Origin: a virus
IMG/VR virus record: IMGVR_UViG_3300047310_000225
Coordinates: 1 to 24,526 of that record
Length of the DNA: 24,526 nucleotides
Strand: one strand, 5' to 3'
Position 1 is the stretch's first letter; every line of letters begins with the position of its first letter. Under the pieces are notes generated by a model, which worked only from the letters and a program-made list of their open reading frames with translations, was not told where the DNA came from and did no database searches. This document shows positions 12,378 to 18,688 of this stretch, piece after piece. A program made the translations under genes and the position numbers.

Positions 12378-12588
12378 ATCGAAAGCGCAGCAAGGCCTGT
12401 TTCACTCACCGAACTCGCCCGTAGGTCCGGCCGAGGTGGCTAAGTGGGATGCTGCATCGAAGGGCCGGACTGGACTGCCCGAGCACGTCAAGCATCCAAA
12501 AGGCAATGCCGCACCGATGCAGTACGGCGAGAAGGCTGTCCACATGCAGCATCCTATTCACGCTGAAGCCTACCTGCGGAAACCCTGA
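12367..12588 (+). CDS. Small hypothetical phage protein (KAQQGLFHS type)
   Basis: 73 residues from a GTG at 12367 overlapping the previous gene. It starts MPYKSKAQQGLFHSPNSPVG and continues VAKWDAASKGRTGLPEHVKH, a layout found in many small phage proteins (KSKAQQRLFHA...V.EWD..TKG..LP). The last third is His/Met-rich. No function is known to me for the family. Its last base is the A of the next ATG. Confidence 0.75.
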   Translation: MPYKSKAQQGLFHSPNSPVGPAEVAKWDAASKGRTGLPEHVKHPKGNAAPMQYGEKAVHMQHPIHAEAYLRKP

Positions 12589-12929
12589 TGCACACCGTGA
12601 GGTTCTTGCCGGTCGATCCGCCGACCACGCCAGCGACATCGCTGTATTACGTGGGTTTCACCGACGCGGCAGCCGCGTGGACCCCATTCGTGTCCTGCGC
12701 TTCGCTGCACGAAGCCATGCAGGTGGTGTCGTTTCTCAACGGCGGCCAGCGTCCTTCGAGCCTGACCCCGTGGACCAACTGCATGGACACAAGCGGCGCA
12801 CCCGTCAGCAACGACTTCAGGCAGCAAAAGCATGACAGAACAGCAGATCGAATACGCGGCACGGCTGTGGAACCAGCGCATGGACACCTGCGGGATAGCG
12901 ACGGTGGTGATGCTCGACCCGAAGGCTGA
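12588..12929 (+). CDS. Hypothetical protein, 113 aa
   Basis: ATG at 12588 in a TGATG overlap. The first 80 residues look folded: VRFLPVDPP, SLYYVGFTDAAAAWTPFVSC, LHEAMQVVSFLNG. The last 33 are charged, low in hydrophobics, and overlap the next gene in another frame, so the folded part may end near residue 80. No family recognised. Confidence 0.6.
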   Translation: MHTVRFLPVDPPTTPATSLYYVGFTDAAAAWTPFVSCASLHEAMQVVSFLNGGQRPSSLTPWTNCMDTSGAPVSNDFRQQKHDRTADRIRGTAVEPAHGHLRDSDGGDARPEG

Positions 12930-13005
12930 ACCACTGGTTTACCGGATGCTCTGGCGCGGTATCATTCCGAAGGCGATAGCCATGCGCCAGTTCGCCAGAG
13001 GCTAA
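12832..13005 (+). CDS. Small hypothetical protein, 57 aa
   Basis: ATG at 12832 to a TAA at 13003-13005, overlapping the previous frame by 98 bp. The sequence looks protein-like: QQIEYAARLWNQRM, ATVVMLDPKAEPLVYRMLWR, then a basic end. No ribosome site is obvious, which lowers confidence. The following promoter begins at the base after its stop. Confidence 0.5.
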   Translation: MTEQQIEYAARLWNQRMDTCGIATVVMLDPKAEPLVYRMLWRGIIPKAIAMRQFARG

Positions 13006-13034
13006 TGGACTGACCACGCACCAGCGAGTACAAT
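13006..13034 (+). promoter_or_regulatory. Sigma70-like promoter for the packaging genes
   Basis: TGGACT (13006-13011), a 17-base spacer, then TACAAT (13029-13034). Both boxes match four and five of six consensus bases and the spacing is ideal. It would start transcription about 30 bases before the GTG at 13071. Confidence 0.55.
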
Positions 13035-13070
13035 CGACCAGCACCCACAATCGCTTAGGCCTTACATCAA

Positions 13071-13427
13071 GTGACATTCCAAGCCGGTCAGTCAGGCAAT
13101 CCACTCGGTCGCAACCTAGAACGCATTGCGACACAGATGTTGCGATCAGTGCTTGGCGAAGTCATTGCCAAAGGCAGACATGCTGGCAAGAGCAAGCTGA
13201 AGCGCGTTTGCGAAGTTGTCTCAGCCAATGCGATCAAAGGCGAGCCGTGGGCTGTGCAGATCGTGTTCGACAGGCTCGACGGCAAGGCAATTCAGGCTGT
13301 TGATACGACAGTCACGCACGAAGCTGGCGCTGTGTTCGTGGAGTTATTGCGTGCAATCAACGATGCGCGACAGGACGGATTGAAGCCTTTGCCGCTGATT
13401 GAAGCGGTGCGCGAGCCAGCGGAATGA
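13071..13427 (+). CDS. DUF5681-like protein, probable small terminase
   Basis: 118 residues from a GTG at 13071. It opens FQAGQSGNPLGR, the F-x-P-G-Q-S-G-N-P-x-G-R start of DUF5681 proteins. A basic helical region follows, then KGEPWAVQIVFDRLDGKAIQ, the G-D-x-x-A-x-x-x-x-x-D-R-L-x-G-K-P-x-Q element. Proteins of this kind sit just before large terminases and are inferred to act as small, DNA-recognising terminase subunits. Its position three genes before TerL, with its own promoter, agrees. The DNA is a little less GC-rich than its neighbours. Direct proof of the small-subunit role is lacking. Confidence 0.7.
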   Translation: MTFQAGQSGNPLGRNLERIATQMLRSVLGEVIAKGRHAGKSKLKRVCEVVSANAIKGEPWAVQIVFDRLDGKAIQAVDTTVTHEAGAVFVELLRAINDARQDGLKPLPLIEAVREPAE

Positions 13428-13723
13428 TGGACTTCTTCGACTGTCCCAACTGCATTTATCGGCATCCTTGGCTGGTCACCGACGAGCGTCCGTGCCCGAA
13501 TATCAGGCTGTCGGAGGCACAATGCCAGCGCGTATTCTTTAAGCCCTTGGCTAAGGTGCTGCGGCATTACGTGCCACCGAAGCCAGTGCCAACCGTGGCA
13601 CCAGTGCCATCGTTAGGTCTAACAGTGCCAAGTGCCAGTGCCACCAGTGCCACGCCTTGGCTGGACGCAGGTGTCAGTCGGCGGACGTGGTTCAGGCAGC
13701 GCGCTCGCGCCAAGGGAGCATGA
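13424..13723 (+). CDS. Cys-rich protein with C-terminal HTH-like segment
   Basis: 99 residues from the first of two ATGs (13424), overlapping the previous stop (ATGA). C7 and C10 (CPNC), C24 and C34 may bind one zinc. The centre is low complexity (VPTVAPVPS, then SASATSAT) and is encoded by clustered AGTGCCA repeats. The end PWLDAGVSRRTWFRQRARAK is a short basic element seen at the end of many alphaproteobacterial phage and plasmid proteins ('GISRRTWYRRR', recall) and resembles a recognition helix. Position suggests a packaging or regulatory role; this is inference. Confidence 0.65.
   Translation: MMDFFDCPNCIYRHPWLVTDERPCPNIRLSEAQCQRVFFKPLAKVLRHYVPPKPVPTVAPVPSLGLTVPSASATSATPWLDAGVSRRTWFRQRARAKGA
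13585..13652. repeat. Six clustered AGTGCCA heptamers
   Basis: AGTGCCA starts at 13585, 13603, 13624, 13631, 13637 and 13646, with an inverted TGGCAC-CA-GTGCCA around 13596-13609. They lie inside the coding region just before the terminase gene. This could be codon-level low complexity or an iteron-like binding site such as a packaging recognition site. Confidence 0.6.
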
Positions 13724-13872
13724 CCATCCGGCCGACATGGGCAGCAGCGCCAACCTCGCGCGCTCACTCAAGGAGGGCCGGGGTGTGCCGACCCCGCTTC
13801 AGCGACGTAGGCCAGTCGTGGCGGGCACTCCCCCCCCCTCCGAAAAAATTTTATAATCTGGCGGACCATTAG
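13720..13872 (+). CDS. Possible 50-aa basic protein before terminase
   Basis: ATG at 13720 overlapping the previous TGA, with AGGGAG just upstream, to a TAG at 13870-13872. The product is Arg/Ala-rich (MTIRPTWAAAPTSRAHSRRA) and ends APPPPKKFYNLADH. It reads through a run of nine C followed by A and T runs, which is unusual for a real gene. The good stop/start overlap favours it, the odd composition argues against it. Confidence 0.35.
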   Translation: MTIRPTWAAAPTSRAHSRRAGVCRPRFSDVGQSWRALPPPPKKFYNLADH

Positions 13873-13883
13873 CCCCATGCTTA
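13830..13883 (+). promoter_or_regulatory. C9/A6 tract, -10 box and repeat at terminase start
   Basis: A run of nine C (about 13830-13838) is followed by CTCCGAAAAAATTTTATAAT. TATAAT (13852-13857) is a perfect -10 but there is no -35; the A/T tract may act instead. TAGCCCCATGCTTA (13870-13883) matches the repeated 16-mer at 8561 and 9611 in 12 of 14 positions and spans the terminase ATG. No Shine-Dalgarno is seen, so the leader would be about 12 nt. Confidence 0.5.
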
Positions 13884-15331
13884 CAGACGCGCAGAGGATG
13901 GAGAACTGGAAGGCGTGCGCCATCGCCTCCGACCCGCTGCTGTTCGTGACCGGCGTCCTGTGCGCTTCCCCCGAACCGCATCAGGTCGAGGCCCTGACCG
14001 CGCTGAAGGAGCACCGCCACGTCGCCATCCGGGCGGCGCACGATCAGGGCAAGACGGCGCTGCTGGCGTGGGTGGCGTGGTTCTTCATGACCACCCGCAT
14101 CCCCTGCAAGATACCCGTGGCCGCCAACACGCAGGACCAGTTGCGCGACGTCACGTGGGCCGAACTGATGAAGTGGGGGAGGATGCTGCCGCCGCTGTTG
14201 CGCGAGCAGTACGACATCGGCTTGGAGAGGATCACCCTTCGCTCGATGCCGGAAGACTGCTTCATGGTGGCGCGCACCGCCTCAAAGAGCAACCCGGAAG
14301 CGCTACAGGGTTTTCACAGCGAGAACCTGCTGTTCCTGCTGGAAGAAGCCTCCGGCATGGAGGACGTCATCTTTGAAATCGCCTCCGGCGCGATGTCCTC
14401 GAAGGGCGCGTCGGCGCTGATGATCGGCAACCCCAACAAGTCGACGGGGTACTTCGCGCGCGCGTTCAAAGAAGGACGCTGGCTCTGGCACTGTCTGCAC
14501 TGGCCGTGGCGGCAGAACCCGTGGTCCTCGGAAAGCTACCCGGCGCAGATGGCGCAGGAGTACGGCGAGCACAGTAACGTCTATCGCATCCGCGTGCTCG
14601 GGGAGTTTCCCACCTCGGAGGACAACGCCGTCATCCCGCTCGACATCATCGAGGCCGCCACAAAACGCGACGTCGAGGTCATCCACAATCGCTCGGTGGT
14701 CTGGGGCCTCGATGTCGCCCGCTTCGGGGACGACAGGTGCGCCCTCGTCAAACGTAAAGGCAACGTCATCACCCACCTCACCAAGGTCTGGAAGCACCGC
14801 GACACGATGGAAACCTGTGGGCTAGTCATGCGCGACTGGTACGAGACCCCCGACCGCGACAAGCCCTCGGCCATCAACTGCGACGTCATCGGTATCGGCG
14901 CGGGCGTGGTCGACCGGCTGCACGAACTGGGCGTGCCGGTCTTTGGAGTGAACGTCGCGGAACTCTCGTCTGAGCCTGACCGTTACCTGAGACTGCGCGA
15001 CGAGTTGTGGTGGAAGGCGCGCGAGTGGTTTTTGGCCCGCGACTGCAAGATACCGAACGATCCGGCTTTGATCAGCGACTTGGTCGGGCCGACCTACAAG
15101 CCGCTGTCGACCGGCAAGCTGCAAGTCGAGAGCAAGGATGATATGAAAAAGCGAGGCGTGCGCTCGCCCGACGCTGGCGATGCGTTCTGCCTCACATTCG
15201 CGGGAGGCGAATATGCGGTCGACTACCGCACGCACACGAAAGCACTCGACGAAGGCTACGACCCGCTTGCGCCCGACCAAGCGCGTCGGCACTATGCCTA
15301 CGGCGAACAGGTCGAAGCGATTGACAACTAA
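13877..15331 (+). CDS. terL: Terminase large subunit
   Basis: 484 residues, the packaging ATPase and headful or end-cutting nuclease that fills the prohead through the portal. ATPase part: P-loop RAAHDQGKT (52-60), Walker B LLFLLEEA (151-158), coupling motif IGNPNKS (183-189). Nuclease part (RNase H-like, Terminase_6C type): D279 in VVWGLDVARFGDD, D336 in NCDVIGIGAGV, and D432/D435 in RSPDAGDAF. All three acidic positions are present. The Walker A is divergent, as in many phage terminases. The start ATG at 13877 has no ribosome site; no better start lies nearby. The portal (connector) gene follows about 3.6 kb later, with accessory genes between. Confidence 0.96.
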   Translation: MLTDAQRMENWKACAIASDPLLFVTGVLCASPEPHQVEALTALKEHRHVAIRAAHDQGKTALLAWVAWFFMTTRIPCKIPVAANTQDQLRDVTWAELMKWGRMLPPLLREQYDIGLERITLRSMPEDCFMVARTASKSNPEALQGFHSENLLFLLEEASGMEDVIFEIASGAMSSKGASALMIGNPNKSTGYFARAFKEGRWLWHCLHWPWRQNPWSSESYPAQMAQEYGEHSNVYRIRVLGEFPTSEDNAVIPLDIIEAATKRDVEVIHNRSVVWGLDVARFGDDRCALVKRKGNVITHLTKVWKHRDTMETCGLVMRDWYETPDRDKPSAINCDVIGIGAGVVDRLHELGVPVFGVNVAELSSEPDRYLRLRDELWWKAREWFLARDCKIPNDPALISDLVGPTYKPLSTGKLQVESKDDMKKRGVRSPDAGDAFCLTFAGGEYAVDYRTHTKALDEGYDPLAPDQARRHYAYGEQVEAIDN

Positions 15332-15371
15332 GCGCGCGAAACCCAAACGCCAACCCAGAACGAGGCAACAG

Positions 15372-15839
15372 ATGAGCAAGCACGATGAAGAAAAAGGCCA
15401 AGCGACTTCTCAAAACCATCAAGCGTCGAAAACAGGCACGGGCCAAACGCAGCGCCACGTCGCAGGTACTCAAGCCGCAGCCGACCAGCCCGTAGTGCCG
15501 ATGGACGTCGGGGCCGAAGGCGTGCGCGCCGAAGGCATCGAGACACCCACGGTCACGGCGCTCGTACCCGACACGGCGGTGGCTGGCGAGGGCGAGCAGA
15601 TCACGATGGTGGTCGAGGGCACCGGCTTTCACCCGAAGTCCGTGATCATGTTCGGCGGCAACGACGAGCCGACGACCTTCATCAGTTCGACCAAGCTGTC
15701 GACCGGGGTGAAGCCGTCGCTGTTCGTGCCGGATGCGGTGCCGGTCGCGGTCCGCAACGCCGGTTTCCCGGCCAGTAACGAAATGCCGTTCACCTTCACG
15801 GACGCCGACGCGCCAGCGACGATGTCAAAAAAGCGGTAG
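15372..15839 (+). CDS. IPT/TIG immunoglobulin-like domain protein
   Basis: 155 residues from an ATG at 15372 with GAGG 6 bases upstream. The first 45 residues are polar and disordered. Residues about 54-148 form an IPT/TIG-type beta sandwich: TPTVTALVPDTAVAGE, ITMVVEGTGFHPKSVIMFGG, then SSTKLSTGVKPSLFVP and VPVAVRNAGFPASNEM. This is the P-x-V-x-x-[IL]-x-P ... G-x-G-F-x-x-x-S-x-[IV]-x-[FW] layout. In phages such domains usually decorate virions or help adhere to surfaces. It has no signal peptide and lies among head genes, so capsid decoration is likely. A later start at ATG 15501 is possible. Confidence 0.75.
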   Translation: MSKHDEEKGQATSQNHQASKTGTGQTQRHVAGTQAAADQPVVPMDVGAEGVRAEGIETPTVTALVPDTAVAGEGEQITMVVEGTGFHPKSVIMFGGNDEPTTFISSTKLSTGVKPSLFVPDAVPVAVRNAGFPASNEMPFTFTDADAPATMSKKR

Positions 15840-15843
15840 GAGA

Positions 15844-16110
15844 ATGGCTCTCCACAAGGATGCGTTCTCGTATCTGAGGCCGACCGACCGGCAGGTCGAC
15901 ATGATGGATGAACTGCGCGGCGGTGCCGCGCAGTACGCCAAACTCATTGACATCGCCGTGCCGGACGGTCCCGACAAGACCTACGCGCTGCGCCATTTGC
16001 GCGAGACCGCCATGTGGGTGAACACGGCAATCACGCGCTTTGCCGACGGCACCGCAAGGACCGACGCATGGAGCGAGGGTCTGGTGACCGACGAGGAGGT
16101 CAGCAAATGA
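15844..16110 (+). CDS. acb2: Acb2/Tad1-hairpin-like protein, probable anti-CBASS sponge
   Basis: 88 residues from an ATG at 15844, right after GTAGGAGA. Residues 26-65 read GGAAQYAKLIDIAVPDGPDK, TYALRHLRETAMWVNTAITR. This follows the Acb2 pattern: a helix with A-x-x-[LY]-A-x-x-I, the V-P-x-G-x-x-K-x-x-A-L turn, then a helix L-x-E-x-x-M-W-x-N-x-A-I-x-R. Acb2 proteins form hexamers that bind cyclic di- and trinucleotides made by CBASS and so block host defence. Position between capsid-module genes is common for this family. No biochemical proof here. The exact nucleotide-contacting residues could not be checked by alignment. Confidence 0.78.
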   Translation: MALHKDAFSYLRPTDRQVDMMDELRGGAAQYAKLIDIAVPDGPDKTYALRHLRETAMWVNTAITRFADGTARTDAWSEGLVTDEEVSK

Positions 16111-16337
16111 TCGAAAGCATCATCACGCTGCTCATTTACATTTGCGTTCTCGCCATCGTCGTGTACCTGATCATCTGGGTGCTCGGCATCATCGGCGTCC
16201 CCATTCCGCCCAAGGTGGTGCAAATCCTCTGGGTGATCGTGGCGCTGGTGGCGATCCTGCTGCTGGTGCGCATGCTGCCGCTCAAGATGGGCGCTGCTGA
16301 TCCGCACGGCAACACGGTGGTCTATGCGAATAGATAA
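16107..16337 (+). CDS. Small two-helix membrane protein (Thivi_2564-like)
   Basis: 76 residues from an ATG at 16107 (ATGA overlap) with GAGGAGG 7 bases upstream. Two hydrophobic helices are clear: about residues 4-30 (IITLLIYICVLAIVVYLIIW) and about 38-58 (VVQILWVIVALVAILLLVRM), with a short V-P-I-P-P-K turn between. The C-terminal 17 residues are polar. The layout resembles the Thivi_2564 family of small membrane proteins found in many phages and bacteria. A holin-like role is possible from size, but it is in the head module with no lysis gene beside it. Confidence 0.7.
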   Translation: MIESIITLLIYICVLAIVVYLIIWVLGIIGVPIPPKVVQILWVIVALVAILLLVRMLPLKMGAADPHGNTVVYANR

Positions 16338-16512
16338 CCCGGCGGCGATGCCGTGCGACAACGTCGACAAGGGGCCGGAGCACAACTGGATACGCCGCGC
16401 CGATGGCACCTCCGAGTGCCTGAACTGCGGCACCCGGCTTGACGTGAAGCAGACCAGCGATGCCTTCCCCTCGAGCGGCAACGAAATCAAGAAGAAGGCG
16501 GGCGCGAAATAA
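16324..16512 (+). CDS. Small zinc-ribbon-like protein
   Basis: 62 residues from an ATG at 16324 overlapping the previous gene by 14 bp. Cys at 11, 32 and 35 (MPCDN, ECLNCG) and H20 (PEHNWI) make a plausible Cys/His zinc site. The tail is polar and ends in a Lys/Ala cluster. Small H-x-W ... C-x2-C-G proteins of this kind are frequent in phage head modules (recall); function unknown. Confidence 0.7.
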   Translation: MRIDNPAAMPCDNVDKGPEHNWIRRADGTSECLNCGTRLDVKQTSDAFPSSGNEIKKKAGAK

Positions 16513-16513
16513 G

Positions 16514-17059
16514 GTGACCGCATCCGGCGGGAAGACTTGGCTCGATGGTGTCACCGGCTTTGGGCGCATCACCACCGAACCGCTGGAATGGCTGCCGTTG
16601 GAGTTCCTGTGCTTCAACATGCGCGCCTCCGACCGCGAAGAAATCACCGCCATGCTGCCGACCGACAACCCGCTCGAGTGGGCGGCGATGCTGCATCAGG
16701 CCTTGGCGAAAGACGGCTGCGGCTGGATCGCCCGCTTCAACGGCCGACCGGCGGCGTGCATGGGCGTGTTCGCCAACTTCCCCGGCAACTGGCAGGTGTT
16801 CTCGTTCGGCACCGACCTCTATCCGCGCGTCATGGTGGTGTTCAAGGATCGCATCGAGCGCATGGTGGCGTTCGCGCGCGCGCGCGGCATGCACCGCTTG
16901 GAGTGTAGAAGCATCGCCAGCCACGGGCTGGCGCATGCGTGCATCCGGCTGGTGGAGTTGAAGCCGGAGGTGACCATGAAGCAGTACGGCCGCCACGGCG
17001 AGGACTTCATCCTGTTCGCGCGCACGTGGCCTATCGAAGAAAAAAAGGCCGTCGAGTGA
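16514..17059 (+). CDS. GNAT-like acetyltransferase fold protein
   Basis: 181 residues from a GTG at 16514. The family is phage-type GNAT/internal-virion-like: DNPLEWAAMLHQALAKDG, GWIARFNGRPAACMGVFANF, VFKDRIERMVAFARARGMHR, RLECRSIASHGLAHACIRLV and MKQYGRHGEDFILFART. The last two parts match the G-x-[KR]-R-[LA]-E ... H-x-x-[AG]-x-x-x-[IL] ... Y-G-x-[DH]-G-E-D-[FY] pattern of podoviral proteins of this kind, some packaged in virions. The usual GNAT Q/R-x-x-G-x-G/A loop is not clear, so acetyl-CoA use is uncertain. The stop codon is inside a hairpin. Confidence 0.72.
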   Translation: MTASGGKTWLDGVTGFGRITTEPLEWLPLEFLCFNMRASDREEITAMLPTDNPLEWAAMLHQALAKDGCGWIARFNGRPAACMGVFANFPGNWQVFSFGTDLYPRVMVVFKDRIERMVAFARARGMHRLECRSIASHGLAHACIRLVELKPEVTMKQYGRHGEDFILFARTWPIEEKKAVE

Positions 17060-17064
17060 CGGCC
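17040..17064 (-). terminator. Terminator facing leftward at the end of a rightward gene
   Basis: Perfect stem GGCCGTC (17047-17053) and GACGGCC (17058-17064) with loop GAGT. On the minus strand it is followed by seven T; on the plus strand no T-tract follows. It overlaps the stop codon of the GNAT-like gene. There is no leftward gene nearby, so it would stop antisense transcripts. Confidence 0.65.
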
Positions 17065-17179
17065 CAAGTCTTGGGGTGACCGGCAATATATACCGCCGGA
17101 CGTGACGGTTGTAGGCCAGTGGTGTGAAGTTTTTGTTCGTGTTATTGCTGACGCTTCCCTTCCCGTGCGGAGGCGACCC

Positions 17180-17356
17180 ATGTCCTACAACAACGAACAT
17201 CCCGAAAAAGGCACCTCGTCCAACCCGACGCCGCGCGAACTTCCGGCGGTGACCCCGCGCGTCACCCCGCGCGTCACGCCCGTGGGCAAGGCGGCGCAGT
17301 ACCAGACCGAGGCGAGCGAAGCGCGCAACGCCGACGAACGCGCCGAAGGAGAATAG
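17180..17356 (+). CDS. Small Pro/Thr-rich hypothetical protein
   Basis: 58 residues from an ATG at 17180 with GGAGG 6 bases upstream; a longer frame upstream has no such site. The product is disordered: a hydrophilic start, then VTPRVTPRVTP (three copies of a V-T-P-R unit) and an acidic, Ala-rich end. It follows 115 bp of non-coding sequence after the GNAT-like gene. Function unknown. Confidence 0.65.
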   Translation: MSYNNEHPEKGTSSNPTPRELPAVTPRVTPRVTPVGKAAQYQTEASEARNADERAEGE

Positions 17357-17358
17357 CC

Positions 17359-17664
17359 GTGGCAACCGCCAATACATTGGCGTGCCGCAAGTGGCGGGAA
17401 AAGAACCGCGAGCGCGAGCGTGAACGTCATTGTGCCTACCGTGCAGAAAATCCCGATTGGTGGCGCAAGTATGCCGCGCCGGATGAAAAGAAGCGGGCGA
17501 AGTGGCGGGTGCGGCACGCAAAGGACACCGGCAGACTGATCGAGCAGCCGTGTCATTGCGGGGCCAAGGCACAGGCCCACCATCCCGACTACAGCCGACC
17601 GCTCGACGTGGTATGGCTGTGCAGCGTCCATCATGGAGAAGCCCATCATGCGCCGACCGGGTGA
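17359..17664 (+). CDS. HNH-like zinc protein
   Basis: 101 residues from a GTG at 17359 with AAGGAG 7 bases upstream. Residues 5-55 are Arg/Glu/Lys-rich and helical (a DNA-binding arm). Residues 65-97 read CHCGAKAQAHHPDYSRPLDV, VWLCSVHHGEAHH: C65, C67, H74-H75, D77, C88, H91-H92, H96-H97. That matches the small phage HNH-like family 'C.CG...AHH.DY..PL.V.WLC..HH...H'. It could cut DNA or be a structural zinc protein. Position in the head module suggests a packaging-linked role. Confidence 0.75.
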   Translation: MATANTLACRKWREKNRERERERHCAYRAENPDWWRKYAAPDEKKRAKWRVRHAKDTGRLIEQPCHCGAKAQAHHPDYSRPLDVVWLCSVHHGEAHHAPTG

Positions 17665-17896
17665 AATTCAGATCGCGTGGTGTTTTGGCGGCGGCGGTTC
17701 ATCGGCACCTGCGCCTACTCCTGCGGCCCCGCCGCCGCCGCCGTCCAAGATGGACGAAGGCGCGGCCGGACGACAGGCTTCGGTCGACCAGATCAGGGCG
17801 TCACAGGCCTCGGGTTTTCAGTCGACGGTCGGACCCAGCGGGCTGGGCGGCCTCGACAGTTCAACGCGGACCACCAAGACTTTGCTCGGAGCGTAG
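17648..17896 (+). CDS. Cys-Gly-headed Pro-rich protein, copy 1
   Basis: 82 residues. The start at 17648 is preferred (GGAGAAG 6 bases upstream); another ATG at 17633 would add five residues. After 10 residues comes AWCFGGGGSSAPAPTPAAPP, a disordered polar middle, and the end STRTTKTLLGA. The C-x-G-G-G head, Pro/Ala linker and K-T-L-L-G tail recur in copies 1 and 4 here, and small proteins with these features occur near portal genes of many podoviruses (recall). Function unknown. Confidence 0.72.
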   Translation: MRRPGEIQIAWCFGGGGSSAPAPTPAAPPPPPSKMDEGAAGRQASVDQIRASQASGFQSTVGPSGLGGLDSSTRTTKTLLGA

Positions 17897-17899
17897 CCA

Positions 17900-18235
17900 A
17901 TGTGCTTCGCTGGCGGCGGACAACAGCAGAACCAGAACACAATGGGCATCGGCGGACCAATCAGCGGAGCAGGAACGGGACAGTACGGCCCGCCGCCGAC
18001 CGCCACGCCCGCCCCGCCGCCGGTCGCTGGCGCAGCGCCAGCACAGGCGGGCGGCCCGCAACCGGCGCAAAACGCAGGGCCGCAGTTCGTGGTCAAGAGC
18101 ATCGAGCCGCAGAAGCCCGACAGTCCCGTCGACCCGGAGGCGATGGGCTACAAAGGCGGCACCGTGGCGGCGCTCGACAAAGTGAGTGCCAACCAGATGA
18201 AACGCAAACGCGACCAGTCGCTGGTGGACAACTGA
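17900..18235 (+). CDS. Cys-Gly-headed Pro-rich protein, copy 2
   Basis: 111 residues. It starts MCFAGGGQQQNQNTMGIGG, so Cys becomes residue 1 if Met is removed. A long Ala/Pro/Gly linker follows, then a more ordered tail (QFVVKSIEPQKPDSPVDPEA, KVSANQMKRKRDQSLVDN). No T-L-L-G tail in this copy. It has one Cys and a basic end. It lies between copies 1 and 3 and is probably expressed with them. Function unknown. Confidence 0.7.
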   Translation: MCFAGGGQQQNQNTMGIGGPISGAGTGQYGPPPTATPAPPPVAGAAPAQAGGPQPAQNAGPQFVVKSIEPQKPDSPVDPEAMGYKGGTVAALDKVSANQMKRKRDQSLVDN

Positions 18236-18236
18236 C

Positions 18237-18479
18237 ATGTTCGAGTATCGTGACAGGTTCATCTGCTACTGCTTCGGCGGCGGCAACAACTCTCCACCCC
18301 CTCCACCGGCCGCGCCCAATGTCGGCGTCATCGACGTCAACAAGGTCGCGCCCGACCCGTCACAGGCGGGACCGTGGCGCGGCGGACAGGCCGCCCCCAA
18401 CGACACCGGCCGCGTCGGCGGCGGGCTGCTGGTCGATGCCGCGCTCAAAGCACCCAAGACTTCATTAGGAGGATTGTGA
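18237..18479 (+). CDS. Cys-Gly-headed Pro-rich protein, copy 3
   Basis: 80 residues from an ATG at 18237, 1 base after the previous stop. FICYCFGGGNNSPPPPPAAP gives the same C-F-G-G-G then Pro-rich head as copy 1, preceded by a short basic/aromatic segment. The rest is Gly/Pro/Asp-rich, ends with KAPKTSLGGL, a relaxed form of the K-T-L-L-G tail. Disordered, unknown function. Confidence 0.7.
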   Translation: MFEYRDRFICYCFGGGNNSPPPPPAAPNVGVIDVNKVAPDPSQAGPWRGGQAAPNDTGRVGGGLLVDAALKAPKTSLGGL

Positions 18480-18480
18480 C

Positions 18481-18687
18481 ATGTGTGGCGGCTCCGCTCC
18501 CCAGCAACCGGCCCCGACCCCGCCGCCCATCGGCACCCCCGGCAATCCTGCGGCGGGACCGCAAGCCGCCCCGGTGGCGGAAGGCGCGGCGGCCGCAGCG
18601 GCGCGTGCCGCTGGCGGTGCGCAACAGGCGGGCACGCTCGGGCAGTCGCAGCAGAACATCACCTCGAAGACGCTGCTTGGGCAATGA
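18481..18687 (+). CDS. Cys-Gly-headed Pro-rich protein, copy 4
   Basis: 68 residues starting MCGGSAPQQPAPTPPPIG, Ala-rich helix in the middle (VAEGAAAAAARAAGGA), end SQQNITSKTLLGQ. GGAGG precedes the start (TTAGGAGGATTGTGAC). The head and the S-K-T-L-L-G tail match copy 1. It is the closest copy to the connector. Function unknown; linker or small virion protein is possible. Confidence 0.72.
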   Translation: MCGGSAPQQPAPTPPPIGTPGNPAAGPQAAPVAEGAAAAAARAAGGAQQAGTLGQSQQNITSKTLLGQ

Positions 18688-18688
18688 C

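Noticed and set aside
13583-13652. CRISPR array
   Set aside because: The heptamers are irregularly spaced and far too short; they lie in a coding frame.
15385-15495. 36-residue very basic frame (MKKKAKRLLKTIKRRKQARA and following)
   Set aside because: It lies inside the start of the IPT/TIG gene in another frame and has only a weak ribosome site; the 15372 start has a better one. It could still be real if the IPT/TIG gene starts at 15501.
16107-16337. Holin assignment for the two-helix membrane protein
   Set aside because: Size and helices fit, but no endolysin or spanin gene is beside it and family resemblance points to a general small membrane protein.
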